Shown here piece by piece: positions 54,375 to 62,930 of a DNA stretch of 64,000 nucleotides. The notes under the pieces were generated by a model. The model did no database searches. It was given only the letters and a program-made list of their open reading frames with translations, and was not told the origin of the DNA. Each line of letters starts with the position of its first letter. Position 1 is the first letter of the stretch. The stretch is from Micromonospora pisi (GTDB lineage: Bacteria; Actinomycetota; Actinomycetes; Mycobacteriales; Micromonosporaceae), in the NCBI RefSeq assembly GCF_003633685.1, contig NZ_RBKT01000001.1, positions 5,456,001-5,520,000 on the forward strand. Reading direction: 5' to 3'. A program made the position numbers and the translations under genes.

Positions 54375-55031
54375 ATGGGTATCCCCGTCATCACTGCCTA
54401 CCCGATGCCGGCACCGGCCGAGCTGCCCCGCAACCAGGTGGCCTGGCGGGCGGATCCGGACCGGGCGGTCCTGCTCATCCACGACATGCAGCGGTATTTC
54501 GTGGACTTCTTCCCGCCCGGTGAACCGGTCACCAGCCTGGTGGAGAACATCCGCCAGCTCCGGCTGTCCGCGCTCCGGGCCGGTATGCCGGTCGTCTACA
54601 CCGCCCAGCCGGGCGCGATGACCGTGGCGGAACGCGGCCTGCTGAACGACTTCTGGGGTCCCGGCATGAGTGCCGACGCCGCCGGTAAGCGGATCGTCGA
54701 CGAGATCGCTCCGGGCGAGCGGGACGTGGTCCTCACCAAGTGGCGGTACAGCGCCTTCCACCGGACCGCGCTACAGCAGCTCTTCCGCCAGTCCGGGCGG
54801 GACCAGCTCGTCATCTGCGGGGTCTACGCCCACGTCGGGTGCCTGGCCACCGCGTGCGACGCGTTCACGCTCGACATCCAGCCGTTCCTGGTCGCCGACG
54901 CGGTCGCCGACTTCAGCCGGCAAGAGCATCTGGAAGGGCTCAGCTACGCCGCCCGGCGGTGTGCGGCGGTGACCTCGACCCATGAGCTGTTGGCGTCGCT
55001 CGGGGCGGCGGAGTTGGAGACCTCCTCCTGA
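54375..55031 (+). CDS. PhzD-type isochorismatase
   Basis: Hydrolyses the enol-pyruvyl ether of ADIC to give trans-2,3-dihydro-3-hydroxyanthranilate and pyruvate. The sequence follows PhzD closely: GIPVITAYPMP, VLLIHDMQRYFVDFFP (catalytic Asp), VVYTAQPG, LLNDFWGPGM, VLTKWRYSAFHRTALQ (catalytic Lys), ICGVYAHVGCLATACDAF, IQPFLVADAVADFS. There is no carrier-protein domain. Last gene of the plus-strand operon that starts with aspartokinase; a terminator hairpin follows. Confidence 0.92.
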   Translation: MGIPVITAYPMPAPAELPRNQVAWRADPDRAVLLIHDMQRYFVDFFPPGEPVTSLVENIRQLRLSALRAGMPVVYTAQPGAMTVAERGLLNDFWGPGMSADAAGKRIVDEIAPGERDVVLTKWRYSAFHRTALQQLFRQSGRDQLVICGVYAHVGCLATACDAFTLDIQPFLVADAVADFSRQEHLEGLSYAARRCAAVTSTHELLASLGAAELETSS

Positions 55032-55052
55032 CCGCTCCCGGCGTGACCCGGG

Positions 55053-55089
55053 CCGTGCCCCCGAAGGCGACAGTGCTTCGGGGGCACGG
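55053..55089. terminator. 14-bp hairpin between convergent operon end and LAL regulator
   Basis: CCGTGCCCCCGAAG (55053-55066) pairs exactly with CTTCGGGGGCACGG (55076-55089) with a 9-base loop. It sits between convergent genes and probably stops both transcripts. Confidence 0.8.
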
Positions 55090-55137
55090 TCGTCCCGACC
55101 GCTCCGGGCTGTTGTCAGTCGCCGCTGGCCGTGACGC

Positions 55138-57978
55138 TCATCCGGCGAGCGGATCCGACTGGGGGGCGAGCGGGTCCGACTGGGGCAGGTGTTCCTGGGT
55201 GAGCCGGGCCAGCTCCATCCGGGACCGGATGTCGAGCTTCCGGAACGTCTGGCGCAGGTGGTAGTTCACCGTGTGCGGGGACAGGAAGATCCGTTTTGCT
55301 ATCTGCCGGTTGGTCAGACCCTGGCTGACCAGGTGGGCGATGGTCCGTTCCATGTCGTTGAGACTGCTCCAACCGAGCGCCGCGGTTTTCGGTGTGGCCA
55401 GACGCTGGCGGCGTACGCCCAGCGCACGCAGCCGGTTCCTGACCCGGGCGGCGTCCCGTTCGGCGCCGATGTGCTCGAATCCCTTGAGTGCGCGGCCCAG
55501 CTTCGCCACCGCCGGTTCGGTGCCGCCGACACCGGCGCCGAGGATGTGTACGCCGAGGTCCTCCGCGGCCCATGCGGCGGCCCACGGTTCGAGGTGCTCC
55601 GACGCGGCGTTGGCCAGTGCCCCGGCGTCGCCGTCGAGCAGGCCCCGGGCGTGTTTCGCGCCCACCACCACGGTCGGGAAGTCCGGGTTCCGCGTCGCCA
55701 GCTCCTCCGCCGTCCGGAGCACGGTGCGGGCCAGTCCGGCATCGCCCACGGTGAGCGCCAGCCGGACCAGCCAGGCGGCGGCACCGGGCTCCTCGATGAA
55801 GAGCAGCCGCCGGGTCGGCAGACCGGAGTGGTGGTTCTCCAGCAGGTCCATCGCGCGGCGGGGGCCGTCCTGCTCGGCGGCGAGCAGCAGTTCCACCCAG
55901 TCGTACTGGGCGGACCAGAGTGGTGTGTTGCCGGTGGCGAGGTTGACCCGGCAGCGGCGTACGTATTCGGCGGCGGTGAGCAGGTCCCCGGTGCGCAGCG
56001 CCACCATCGCCAGTGCGGAGAGGGCGAGCGGCACCAGCAGGTGGGCGCCGGACTCCTGGGCGACCGCCAGGGCCGACCGGGCCTGCACCCGTGACTCGGA
56101 GAGCCGCCCGGCCTGGGCCAGCAGGCGGGCGCGGGCGATCGCCGGTGCCGCGGTGTGCAGGGCGAGGTCCGAGGGGTCCATGGTCGGGCGGCTCTCCTGG
56201 ATGACCACGTCCGCGGCGGCGATCTCGTGCCGGTTGGAGAGCTTGCGGGCCAGGGCCAGGGTGACGTGGGTCCGCCAGGTCGAGGGTGTGGTGGTACGCA
56301 GGTTGACGACCGCCTCCCGAGCCAGGCGCAGGCTCTCGGCCAGTTCGCCGTCCTTCCACAGCACGTTGGACAGGACCATGCCGGCGATCGCCACCGAGGG
56401 GTCGCCGGCGCGTGTGTGCGGGTCGGCGAGGATCGTCTCGGCCTCGCGTCGGGCCTGGTCCTCGTCGTGTAGCGAGAGTGCCAGCACCCGTGCCGCCGAT
56501 GCCTCCGCCCGCAGGGTGTCTGGCAGCCTCCGCTCCGCCAGCGCCTGTTCGGCGAGTTCCACCGCCGGTCGTGACCGACCGCTCATGATCATGATGTGGG
56601 CGAGGCGACATCGCAGCTCCACGGCGTGCAGTGGCGACATCGGCCGGGTCAGCGCGTTCTGGGCGAGGGTGGTGGCCACGGCGAGCTTGCCCGAGGCGAC
56701 CTCGTTGTCGATCGCGCTGAGGACCCGGGGCGGCCCGATCGCCTCGTCCGCCCCGGATGTGCGCGCCGATCCGGCCGGGGCCAGGTCCGCGGACCGGTCC
56801 GCCCGTACCCCCGGTCTGTTTTCCCGGCCGCCGTGGTCGGGTCCGGTGCCGCTCAGGATCCGGGCCGCCTCGTGGCAGAGCGGTACGCGTACGGACTGCG
56901 GCATCGACTCGGTCACCGCCTGCCAGACGATCTCGTGGCTGAAGGTCAGCCGTTCCGAGTGACCGACCAGCAGTCCGGCGGAGAGGGTCTCCTCCAGTGC
57001 GGGGAGCAGGGTCGCGGTGGTCTCGTGCAGCATCTCCGCCACGTGCTGCACCGCGAAGCACTTGCCCAGCGCGGCGGCCACCTGGAGCAGTTGGCGGGAC
57101 TTCACCGACAGGGCGCGCAACTGGTCCTGCACCAGGGAGTGCATTCGCTGCGGCAGCGTACGGGAGAGCAGTCGGGCCGTACCCCGGTCGATCTGGATCT
57201 TCTGTTCCTCGACCAGTCCCTGGACCAGTTCCCGTATCAGCAGCGGGTTTCCGCCCGCGGTCGCGACCAGGCCGAGCAGGTCCGGGGCCGCCTTCGCCCC
57301 GACCAGGTCGGTCACCAGTTCGTCGACGACCGGATCACCGAGCGGGCCGAGCTCGATCCGGGTGACCCGGGCGTGGTGCGTGCCGAACAGCCGGTCGATG
57401 TGTGGTCCGCCCTGGCCGGCCTGGCGGGTCAGCGCCCAGACCAGCGGATGGTCCGAGACCGGGGGAGTCAGGGTGGAGAGTACGGGCAGCCAGGCCGGGT
57501 CGGCGTGGTGTGCATCGTCGATGGCCACGAGTACCGGGCCGAGCGCGCTGTGTTCCTCGATCCGCGCGTCCAGTTGCTCGGTGAGCCGCCCCCTCAGTTG
57601 CCGGCTGCCGGGGGCGTGGACGGGGGGTTTCTCGGGACGTGGCAGACCGTCCGGTTCGCGGGGTACGTTGGCCGCGTGGGTGGGCCCGACGAGCCCGGAT
57701 TCGGTCGGTAGTACCAACGCCCGCTGTTCGAAGACGGTGAAGCTCCGTTGCTGGGCGGCTCGGGTGATCTCCTGTAGGAAGCGGCTTTTCCCGGTGCCTC
57801 GGCATCCCTCCAACAAAAGGATCGACCTGGGTGTGTCGGGTCGATCAAGCAGGCTGAGGACCCGTTCCCATTCGGAATCCCGGCCTCGTAACCTGGGCAG
57901 AGCCACGATGTACCCCCATGCGAGGAAGAATGCCGCAGTCGGTCGTACCGACTGCGGCGACCTCTCAATATCGGACAT
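55138..57978 (-). CDS. Large ATP-binding LuxR-family (LAL) regulator
   Basis: Pathway-type regulator of about 945 residues. The N-terminal AAA-like ATPase has Walker A LLLEGCRGTGKSRFL (near residue 55) and Walker B VLVAIDDAHHAD. A long helical middle follows, then a C-terminal LuxR helix-turn-helix: LNDMERTIAHLVSQGLTNRQIAKRIFLSPHTVNYHL. A GTG at 57906 (VALPRLRGRDSEW, G-rich site upstream) is a strong alternative start and would give 922 residues. The last residues are a short tandem duplication (QSDPLAPQSDPLAG). Likely activator of the cluster. Confidence 0.88.
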   Translation of the reverse strand: MSDIERSPQSVRPTAAFFLAWGYIVALPRLRGRDSEWERVLSLLDRPDTPRSILLLEGCRGTGKSRFLQEITRAAQQRSFTVFEQRALVLPTESGLVGPTHAANVPREPDGLPRPEKPPVHAPGSRQLRGRLTEQLDARIEEHSALGPVLVAIDDAHHADPAWLPVLSTLTPPVSDHPLVWALTRQAGQGGPHIDRLFGTHHARVTRIELGPLGDPVVDELVTDLVGAKAAPDLLGLVATAGGNPLLIRELVQGLVEEQKIQIDRGTARLLSRTLPQRMHSLVQDQLRALSVKSRQLLQVAAALGKCFAVQHVAEMLHETTATLLPALEETLSAGLLVGHSERLTFSHEIVWQAVTESMPQSVRVPLCHEAARILSGTGPDHGGRENRPGVRADRSADLAPAGSARTSGADEAIGPPRVLSAIDNEVASGKLAVATTLAQNALTRPMSPLHAVELRCRLAHIMIMSGRSRPAVELAEQALAERRLPDTLRAEASAARVLALSLHDEDQARREAETILADPHTRAGDPSVAIAGMVLSNVLWKDGELAESLRLAREAVVNLRTTTPSTWRTHVTLALARKLSNRHEIAAADVVIQESRPTMDPSDLALHTAAPAIARARLLAQAGRLSESRVQARSALAVAQESGAHLLVPLALSALAMVALRTGDLLTAAEYVRRCRVNLATGNTPLWSAQYDWVELLLAAEQDGPRRAMDLLENHHSGLPTRRLLFIEEPGAAAWLVRLALTVGDAGLARTVLRTAEELATRNPDFPTVVVGAKHARGLLDGDAGALANAASEHLEPWAAAWAAEDLGVHILGAGVGGTEPAVAKLGRALKGFEHIGAERDAARVRNRLRALGVRRQRLATPKTAALGWSSLNDMERTIAHLVSQGLTNRQIAKRIFLSPHTVNYHLRQTFRKLDIRSRMELARLTQEHLPQSDPLAPQSDPLAG

Positions 57979-58057
57979 TCATGAGCTGCGCCGAGCAGGC
58001 AACAGTGAAGGGCGTGCATGCTCGACCATAGATGAAGGTCACCGCAGCAGACCCGTC

Positions 58058-58122
58058 TGTCAACTTTTTGATCAGGCCGGAGTCGGGCGGCGAAGAATGG
58101 GTGGAGTGACCATTTCGGTCAC
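58058..58122 (-). promoter_or_regulatory. Candidate operator/promoter elements upstream of the LAL gene
   Basis: GTGACC (58106-58111) and GGTCAC (58117-58122) form an inverted repeat with spacer ATTTC, and on the minus strand TTGACA (58063-58058) follows it. No good -10 is found at 17-18 bases, so this is only a candidate regulatory region. Confidence 0.35.
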
Positions 58123-58173
58123 CCTCATGATGCTTCGCCCGCTGTGCTCCGTGGAACTTCCACTGTTGGCTGT

Positions 58174-59673
58174 TCAGTAGCGGTAGTGCTCCGGCTTGAA
58201 CGGGCCCTCGACCGGAATGCCGAGATACGCGGCCTGTTCCTTGGTCAGCTCGGTCAGCTTCGCGCCGAGCGCCCCGAGGTGCAACCGGGCGACCTTCTCA
58301 TCCAGATGCTTCGGCAACACATACACCCCGACCGGGTAATCCTCAGTCTTCGTGAACAACTCGACCTGCGCGATCGTCTGGTTCGCGAACGAGTTCGACA
58401 TCACGAAACTCGGATGCCCGGTCGCGTTACCCAGGTTCAGCAACCGACCCTCGGACAACACGATGATCGAGTGCCCGTCATCGAACTTCCACACATCAAC
58501 CTGCGGCTTGATGTTCACCCGCCGCACATCCGACCGCTTCGCCAACCCCGCCATGTCGATCTCGTTGTCGAAATGACCGATGTTCCCCACGATCGCCTGG
58601 TGCTTCATCCGCGCCATGTGCTCGTTCGTGATCACATCAAAACAACCCGTCGCGGTCACGAAGATGTCCGCCGTGCCGACCACATCATCCAGCGTCGCGA
58701 CCTGGTAACCATCCATCGCCGCCTGCAACGCGCAGATCGGATCAACCTCGGTGATGATCACCCGAGCACCCTGACCACGCAACGACTCCGCGCAACCCTT
58801 ACCCACATCCCCGTAACCAAGCACGACCGCGACCTTGCCACCGATCAACACATCCGTGGCCCGGTTGATCCCATCGATCAACGAGTGCCGACACCCGTAC
58901 TTGTTGTCGAACTTGCTCTTCGTCACCGAATCGTTCACGTTGATCGCCGGGAACAGCAGCGTCCCCGCCTGCTGCATCTCATACAACCGGTGCACACCCG
59001 TCGTGGTCTCCTCGGTAACCCCCTTGATCCCCGCCGCGACCCGCGTCCACCGCTGGTTGTCCTCAGCCAAAGACCGGTGCAACACACCCAGGATGACCGC
59101 GTACTCCTCCGAATCAGCCGACTCCACCGCAGGAACCGCACCCGCCGCCTCGAACTGCGCACCCCGGTGCACCAACAGCGTCGCGTCACCACCATCGTCG
59201 AGGATCATGTTCGGACCCTGACCATCCGGCCACAACAACACCTGCTCGGTGCACCACCAGTACTCCTCCAGCGACTCGCCCTTCCAGGCGTACACCGGAA
59301 CACCGGCGGGGGCGTCGACAGTGCCCTCCGGCCCCACCACGATCGCCGCGGCGGCGTGGTCCTGCGTGGAGAAAATGTTGCACGACGCCCACCGCACCTG
59401 CGCACCGAGCGACGTCAACGTCTCGATCAGGACCGCGGTCTGGATCGTCATGTGCAACGAACCCGTGATCCGCGCACCCGCCAACGGCTGCGCCGCCGCA
59501 TACTCACGACGCAACGACATCAAGCCCGGCATCTCATGTTCCGCCAGCTCGATCTCCTTACGACCGAACTCGGCAAGCGACAGATCCGCCACCTTGAAGT
59601 CGCCGCCAGCGACAGTCGTGGGCCGGCTCTGGGTCGACGCACCACCGGAAGGCGCCGGGAGAGTACTGGTCAT
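58174..59673 (-). CDS. ahcY: S-adenosyl-L-homocysteine hydrolase
   Basis: Splits S-adenosylhomocysteine, the inhibitory by-product of methylation, into adenosine and homocysteine. Family features are [16 protein letters not shown], the substrate region [17 protein letters not shown], the NAD-binding [18 protein letters not shown], and the C-terminal KPEHYRY. 499 residues is a normal length for the actinobacterial form. ATG with GAGGAG upstream. It follows metK by 26 bases on the same strand, forming a methyl-donor recycling pair for the cluster methyltransferases. Confidence 0.95.
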   Translation of the reverse strand: MTSTLPAPSGGASTQSRPTTVAGGDFKVADLSLAEFGRKEIELAEHEMPGLMSLRREYAAAQPLAGARITGSLHMTIQTAVLIETLTSLGAQVRWASCNIFSTQDHAAAAIVVGPEGTVDAPAGVPVYAWKGESLEEYWWCTEQVLLWPDGQGPNMILDDGGDATLLVHRGAQFEAAGAVPAVESADSEEYAVILGVLHRSLAEDNQRWTRVAAGIKGVTEETTTGVHRLYEMQQAGTLLFPAINVNDSVTKSKFDNKYGCRHSLIDGINRATDVLIGGKVAVVLGYGDVGKGCAESLRGQGARVIITEVDPICALQAAMDGYQVATLDDVVGTADIFVTATGCFDVITNEHMARMKHQAIVGNIGHFDNEIDMAGLAKRSDVRRVNIKPQVDVWKFDDGHSIIVLSEGRLLNLGNATGHPSFVMSNSFANQTIAQVELFTKTEDYPVGVYVLPKHLDEKVARLHLGALGAKLTELTKEQAAYLGIPVEGPFKPEHYRY

Positions 59674-59699
59674 GAAAGCTCCTCAGAGTCGAAGGAAGG

Positions 59700-60887
59700 C
59701 TAGACGGCGGACTTGAGATCGGCGGCCCGGTCGGTGTTCTCCCAGGTCAAGCCCGGCAGGTCGCGGCCGAAGTGGCCGTAGGCGGCGGTCTGACGATAGA
59801 TCGGACGCAGCAGGTCGAGGTCCCGGATGATCGCCGCCGGCCGCAGGTCGAAGACCTCGTCGATGGCCCTTCTGATCCGCTCCACCGGCACGGTCTCGGT
59901 GCCGAACGTCTCCACGAACAGGCTCACCGGGCGGGCCTTGCCGATCGCGTACGCCACCTGCGTCTCGCACCGCTCGGCCAGCCCGGCGGCGACGACGTTC
60001 TTCGCCACCCACCGCATCGCGTACGCGGCGGAGCGGTCGACCTTGGACGGGTCCTTGCCGGAGAAGGCGCCTCCACCGTGCCGCGCGTAACCGCCGTACG
60101 TGTCAACGATGATCTTGCGTCCGGTCAGCCCCGCGTCACCCATCGGCCCGCCGACCTCGAACCGCCCTGTCGGGTTCACCAGCAGCCGGTACCCGTCGAT
60201 CTCCAGCCCCAGCGCCTCCAACTCCGGCGCGATCACCTGCTGTCGTACGTCCGGGGTCAGCAGTTCGGTCAGCGAGATGGCGGCCGCGTGCTGGCTGGAG
60301 ACGACCACCGTGTCCAGCCGCACCGGGCGCAGGCCGTCGTACTCGATCGTCACCTGGGTCTTGCCGTCCGGCCGCAGGTACGGGATCGTCCCGTCCTTGC
60401 GTACGGTCGCCAGCCGGCGCGCCAGCCGGTGCGCCAGGGCGATCGGCAACGGCATCAGTTCCGGCGTCTCCGCGCAGGCGAACCCGAACATCATTCCCTG
60501 GTCGCCCGCACCCTGCCCGTCGAGCGCGCTTTCCGGCGTACCCTCGCGCGCCTCGATCGCGCTGTCGACGCCCTGGGCGATGTCCGGCGACTGCGCACCG
60601 ATCGACACATTGACGCCGCAGGACGCCCCGTCAAATCCCTTTTTCGAGGAGTCGTAGCCGATGTCGAGAATTGTCTCCCGGACGATCGTCGGAATGTCCG
60701 CGTACGCCTTGGTGGTGACCTCGCCCGCGACGTGTACCTGACCGGTGGTGATCAGTGTCTCCACCGCGACCCGGCTGTCCGGATCCTGACCCAGGAGCGC
60801 GTCCAGGATCCCGTCGCTGATCTGATCGGCGATCTTGTCCGGGTGACCCTCGGTGACGGATTCGGAGGTGAACAGACGACGTGCCAT
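59700..60887 (-). CDS. metK: S-adenosylmethionine synthetase
   Basis: Makes SAM from methionine and ATP. Signatures are [34 protein letters not shown] and [16 protein letters not shown]. The ATG at 60887 gives 395 residues, the usual size, and has AGGGG upstream. It lies between an FAD monooxygenase gene (75 bases upstream) and the SAH hydrolase gene, all on the minus strand. Whether it is the only metK or a second, cluster-linked copy cannot be judged from this window. Confidence 0.95.
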   Translation of the reverse strand: MARRLFTSESVTEGHPDKIADQISDGILDALLGQDPDSRVAVETLITTGQVHVAGEVTTKAYADIPTIVRETILDIGYDSSKKGFDGASCGVNVSIGAQSPDIAQGVDSAIEAREGTPESALDGQGAGDQGMMFGFACAETPELMPLPIALAHRLARRLATVRKDGTIPYLRPDGKTQVTIEYDGLRPVRLDTVVVSSQHAAAISLTELLTPDVRQQVIAPELEALGLEIDGYRLLVNPTGRFEVGGPMGDAGLTGRKIIVDTYGGYARHGGGAFSGKDPSKVDRSAAYAMRWVAKNVVAAGLAERCETQVAYAIGKARPVSLFVETFGTETVPVERIRRAIDEVFDLRPAAIIRDLDLLRPIYRQTAAYGHFGRDLPGLTWENTDRAADLKSAV

Positions 60888-60962
60888 GGTCAATGCCCCT
60901 AACCTGGAACTCCGGGAAGGGCGCACCCGGATGGGCGCGCCGGCTCTGCTCTCACGGAACGG

Positions 60963-62585
60963 TCAGCGACCGGAGACCCGGTCGACGACCGCTCCCCAGT
61001 CGTCCGGCGCGGCGTCCCCGCGCCACGCCACGTGGTGATCCGGGCGGACCAGCACCAGGTCCCGGTCCCAGGCGGTGCGGGCCGTCGGATCGTCGACCCG
61101 CAGGTACGCCACCGGCACCCCCCGCCGACCGGCCTCCTTGGCCAGGATCTCCCCGGTGCCCGCCCGGGACAGGTCGACCAGGGTGTAGTCCGGGCCGAGA
61201 CGGTCGAAGACGCTCGTGCCGTCAGCGAGCCGGACCGAAGGTGCGCGCCCGCCGGGCCAGGTGCTCGGCACGATGGCACGCCACTGCCACTCCGGCGCCG
61301 GGCCGTCCTCGTGCCAGACGACCGGCGAGTCGCCGTAGCGGTATCCGAAGTGGATGCCGACGTTGTCGGCCTGGAAGCTCTCCCGGCCGAGGAAACCGGC
61401 GACGTGTTCGCGGGACGCACCGGCGCGGACCAGCCGCCCGAACCGCCGCCAGACCTCCATCAGGTTGGCGCACATCTCCGCGTTGAACGACGCGACCGGG
61501 CGTCGCTCCCGTTCGTAGCTCTCCAGCAGCCCGGCCCCACCCCAGCCGTTGACCAGGGCCGACAGCTTCCAGCCCAGGTCCACCGCGTCGGCCAGTCCGG
61601 TGTTCGCGCCGAAACCGCCGGTCGGATAGAAGACGTGCGCGGCGTCGCCGACCAGGAAGGCGGACCCGTTCCGGTACGAGTCGGCGACCGCGAGCGTGCC
61701 GTCCCACCGGGCGACGCTGCGTACCTCCTCCACCGCGAAGTCGACGCCGAGTCGTTCCCGTACGAGCGCCATCGGGTCGGCGTCGACCGCCGCGTCCTCG
61801 GCGGCGCCACCGGTGAGCAGCAGGCTGGCCGTCCAGGTGTCCCGTTCGTCGCGCGACACCAGGGTCAGGCCGCGGGCCGCGATCGTGACGAACGCCCGGC
61901 CGTGCCGGCGCAGCGCCGGGTCCGCGCTGCGGAAGTAGACCGAGCAGTGCCGGGTCTTCGGGCCGGACTCACCGAGCGGGATGGCCAGCAACCGGCGGAC
62001 GCTGCTGTTCGCCCCGTCGCAGCCGGCGAGGTAGCGCGCCCGGACGAGTCGGGTGGTGCCGGTGGCCGGTTCGACAACGGTCGCGCTCACCCCGTCCGGC
62101 GTCTGCTCCAGGTCGGTGAGGGACCAGCCCTCCCACAGGTCGACCAGTGGGTGGGCACGGGCCTGGTCGCGTACGAACTGCTCCAGTAACGAGCCCTGCA
62201 CCCGCTGGTACGCCTGGACGGGCGCGGAACCGTCGTTCACCCGCGCGAAGCGGTCGGTCAGTTCGGTGACCGAGGGATGGTCCCAGATCTGCACCGGCGG
62301 CTCGTCGAAGCCGCGTGACCAGAGGAAGTTTGCCCGGTACTCGGCCGGCACCCCGCGTCGGCGGAGTTCGTCGGCCAGGCCGAGCCGGTGCAGCAACTCC
62401 ATGCTGCGCCCGCTGACGTAGTCCATCTTGGGGTGTCGCGACGGTGTCGTGGCGCGCTCGACGAGCACGCACGGGACCTGGTGGTGGGCCAGTTCCAGGG
62501 CGAGCACCGCGCCCACCGGTCCCGCCCCCACGATCAGGATCGGGGTCTCCAGGGGCGCCGTCGGATGTCGTTCTTGGGTACGCAC
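60963..62585 (-). CDS. FAD-dependent aromatic monooxygenase (PgaE/MhpA-like)
   Basis: Class A flavin hydroxylase of 540 residues with a C-terminal thioredoxin-like extension. FAD motifs are ILIVGAGPVGAVLALELA, YLAGCDGANSSVRRL and SAFLVGDAAHVFYPTGGFGANTGLADA. Related enzymes hydroxylate polyketide and phenolic rings. GTG 62585 is chosen because GAGGAG lies 6 bases upstream. First gene of the FMO-metK-ahcY unit. It gives the cluster a second, larger ring hydroxylase distinct from the one at 52307. Confidence 0.9.
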   Translation of the reverse strand: MRTQERHPTAPLETPILIVGAGPVGAVLALELAHHQVPCVLVERATTPSRHPKMDYVSGRSMELLHRLGLADELRRRGVPAEYRANFLWSRGFDEPPVQIWDHPSVTELTDRFARVNDGSAPVQAYQRVQGSLLEQFVRDQARAHPLVDLWEGWSLTDLEQTPDGVSATVVEPATGTTRLVRARYLAGCDGANSSVRRLLAIPLGESGPKTRHCSVYFRSADPALRRHGRAFVTIAARGLTLVSRDERDTWTASLLLTGGAAEDAAVDADPMALVRERLGVDFAVEEVRSVARWDGTLAVADSYRNGSAFLVGDAAHVFYPTGGFGANTGLADAVDLGWKLSALVNGWGGAGLLESYERERRPVASFNAEMCANLMEVWRRFGRLVRAGASREHVAGFLGRESFQADNVGIHFGYRYGDSPVVWHEDGPAPEWQWRAIVPSTWPGGRAPSVRLADGTSVFDRLGPDYTLVDLSRAGTGEILAKEAGRRGVPVAYLRVDDPTARTAWDRDLVLVRPDHHVAWRGDAAPDDWGAVVDRVSGR

Positions 62586-62930
62586 GCACAACTCCTCACG
62601 CCGGTGACCGAAGCTCGCCTCTGCGTCGAGCATCGACCGCCGTGTCCGCGTCCGGCATGGCGCCTTTACGCGATGTCGAGGAAGAACTGACCAAAAAGCT
62701 GACGGGCAGTTGGTCGTTTGCTCCTAGATGCCGGGTACGTGCGTCGTATGCCTGACGGCCGTCCGTACCGTGGTCTCGACGCCCGGTCCGACAGTGCGTG
62801 AAGCGCTAGGATCACTGTCAATGCCGGATTTCATTACGGCGTTGCGGGGGCAATTCTGGGTCAAGGTTCGGTACGTCCCAATCAGCGCAATAACAGCGGC
62901 AAAGGAACCTGGAACCGGGGGAGATGTTAG
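62586..62930. promoter_or_regulatory. Divergent promoter region with inverted repeat
   Basis: 345 bases between the divergent monooxygenase and LAL genes. GACAGTG (62790-62796) and CACTGTC (62813-62819) are perfect inverted 7-mers with a 16-base spacer, and TAGGAT (62807-62812), a possible -10, lies inside. This is the layout of a regulated LAL promoter. No gene is seen here. Confidence 0.5.

Noticed and set aside
42732-55031. Phenazine cluster
   Set aside because: PhzE- and PhzD-like enzymes are present, but PhzF, PhzA/B and PhzG are not, and an EntA-like SDR points to 3-hydroxyanthranilate instead.
55115-57061. 648-codon minus-strand frame overlapping the LAL gene
   Set aside because: Shadow frame; composition is Arg/Gly/Pro-rich with no motif, while the other frame has Walker and LuxR motifs.
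60888-60962. SAM or SAH riboswitch before metK
   Set aside because: The leader between the monooxygenase and metK genes is only 75 bases and shows no matching stems.
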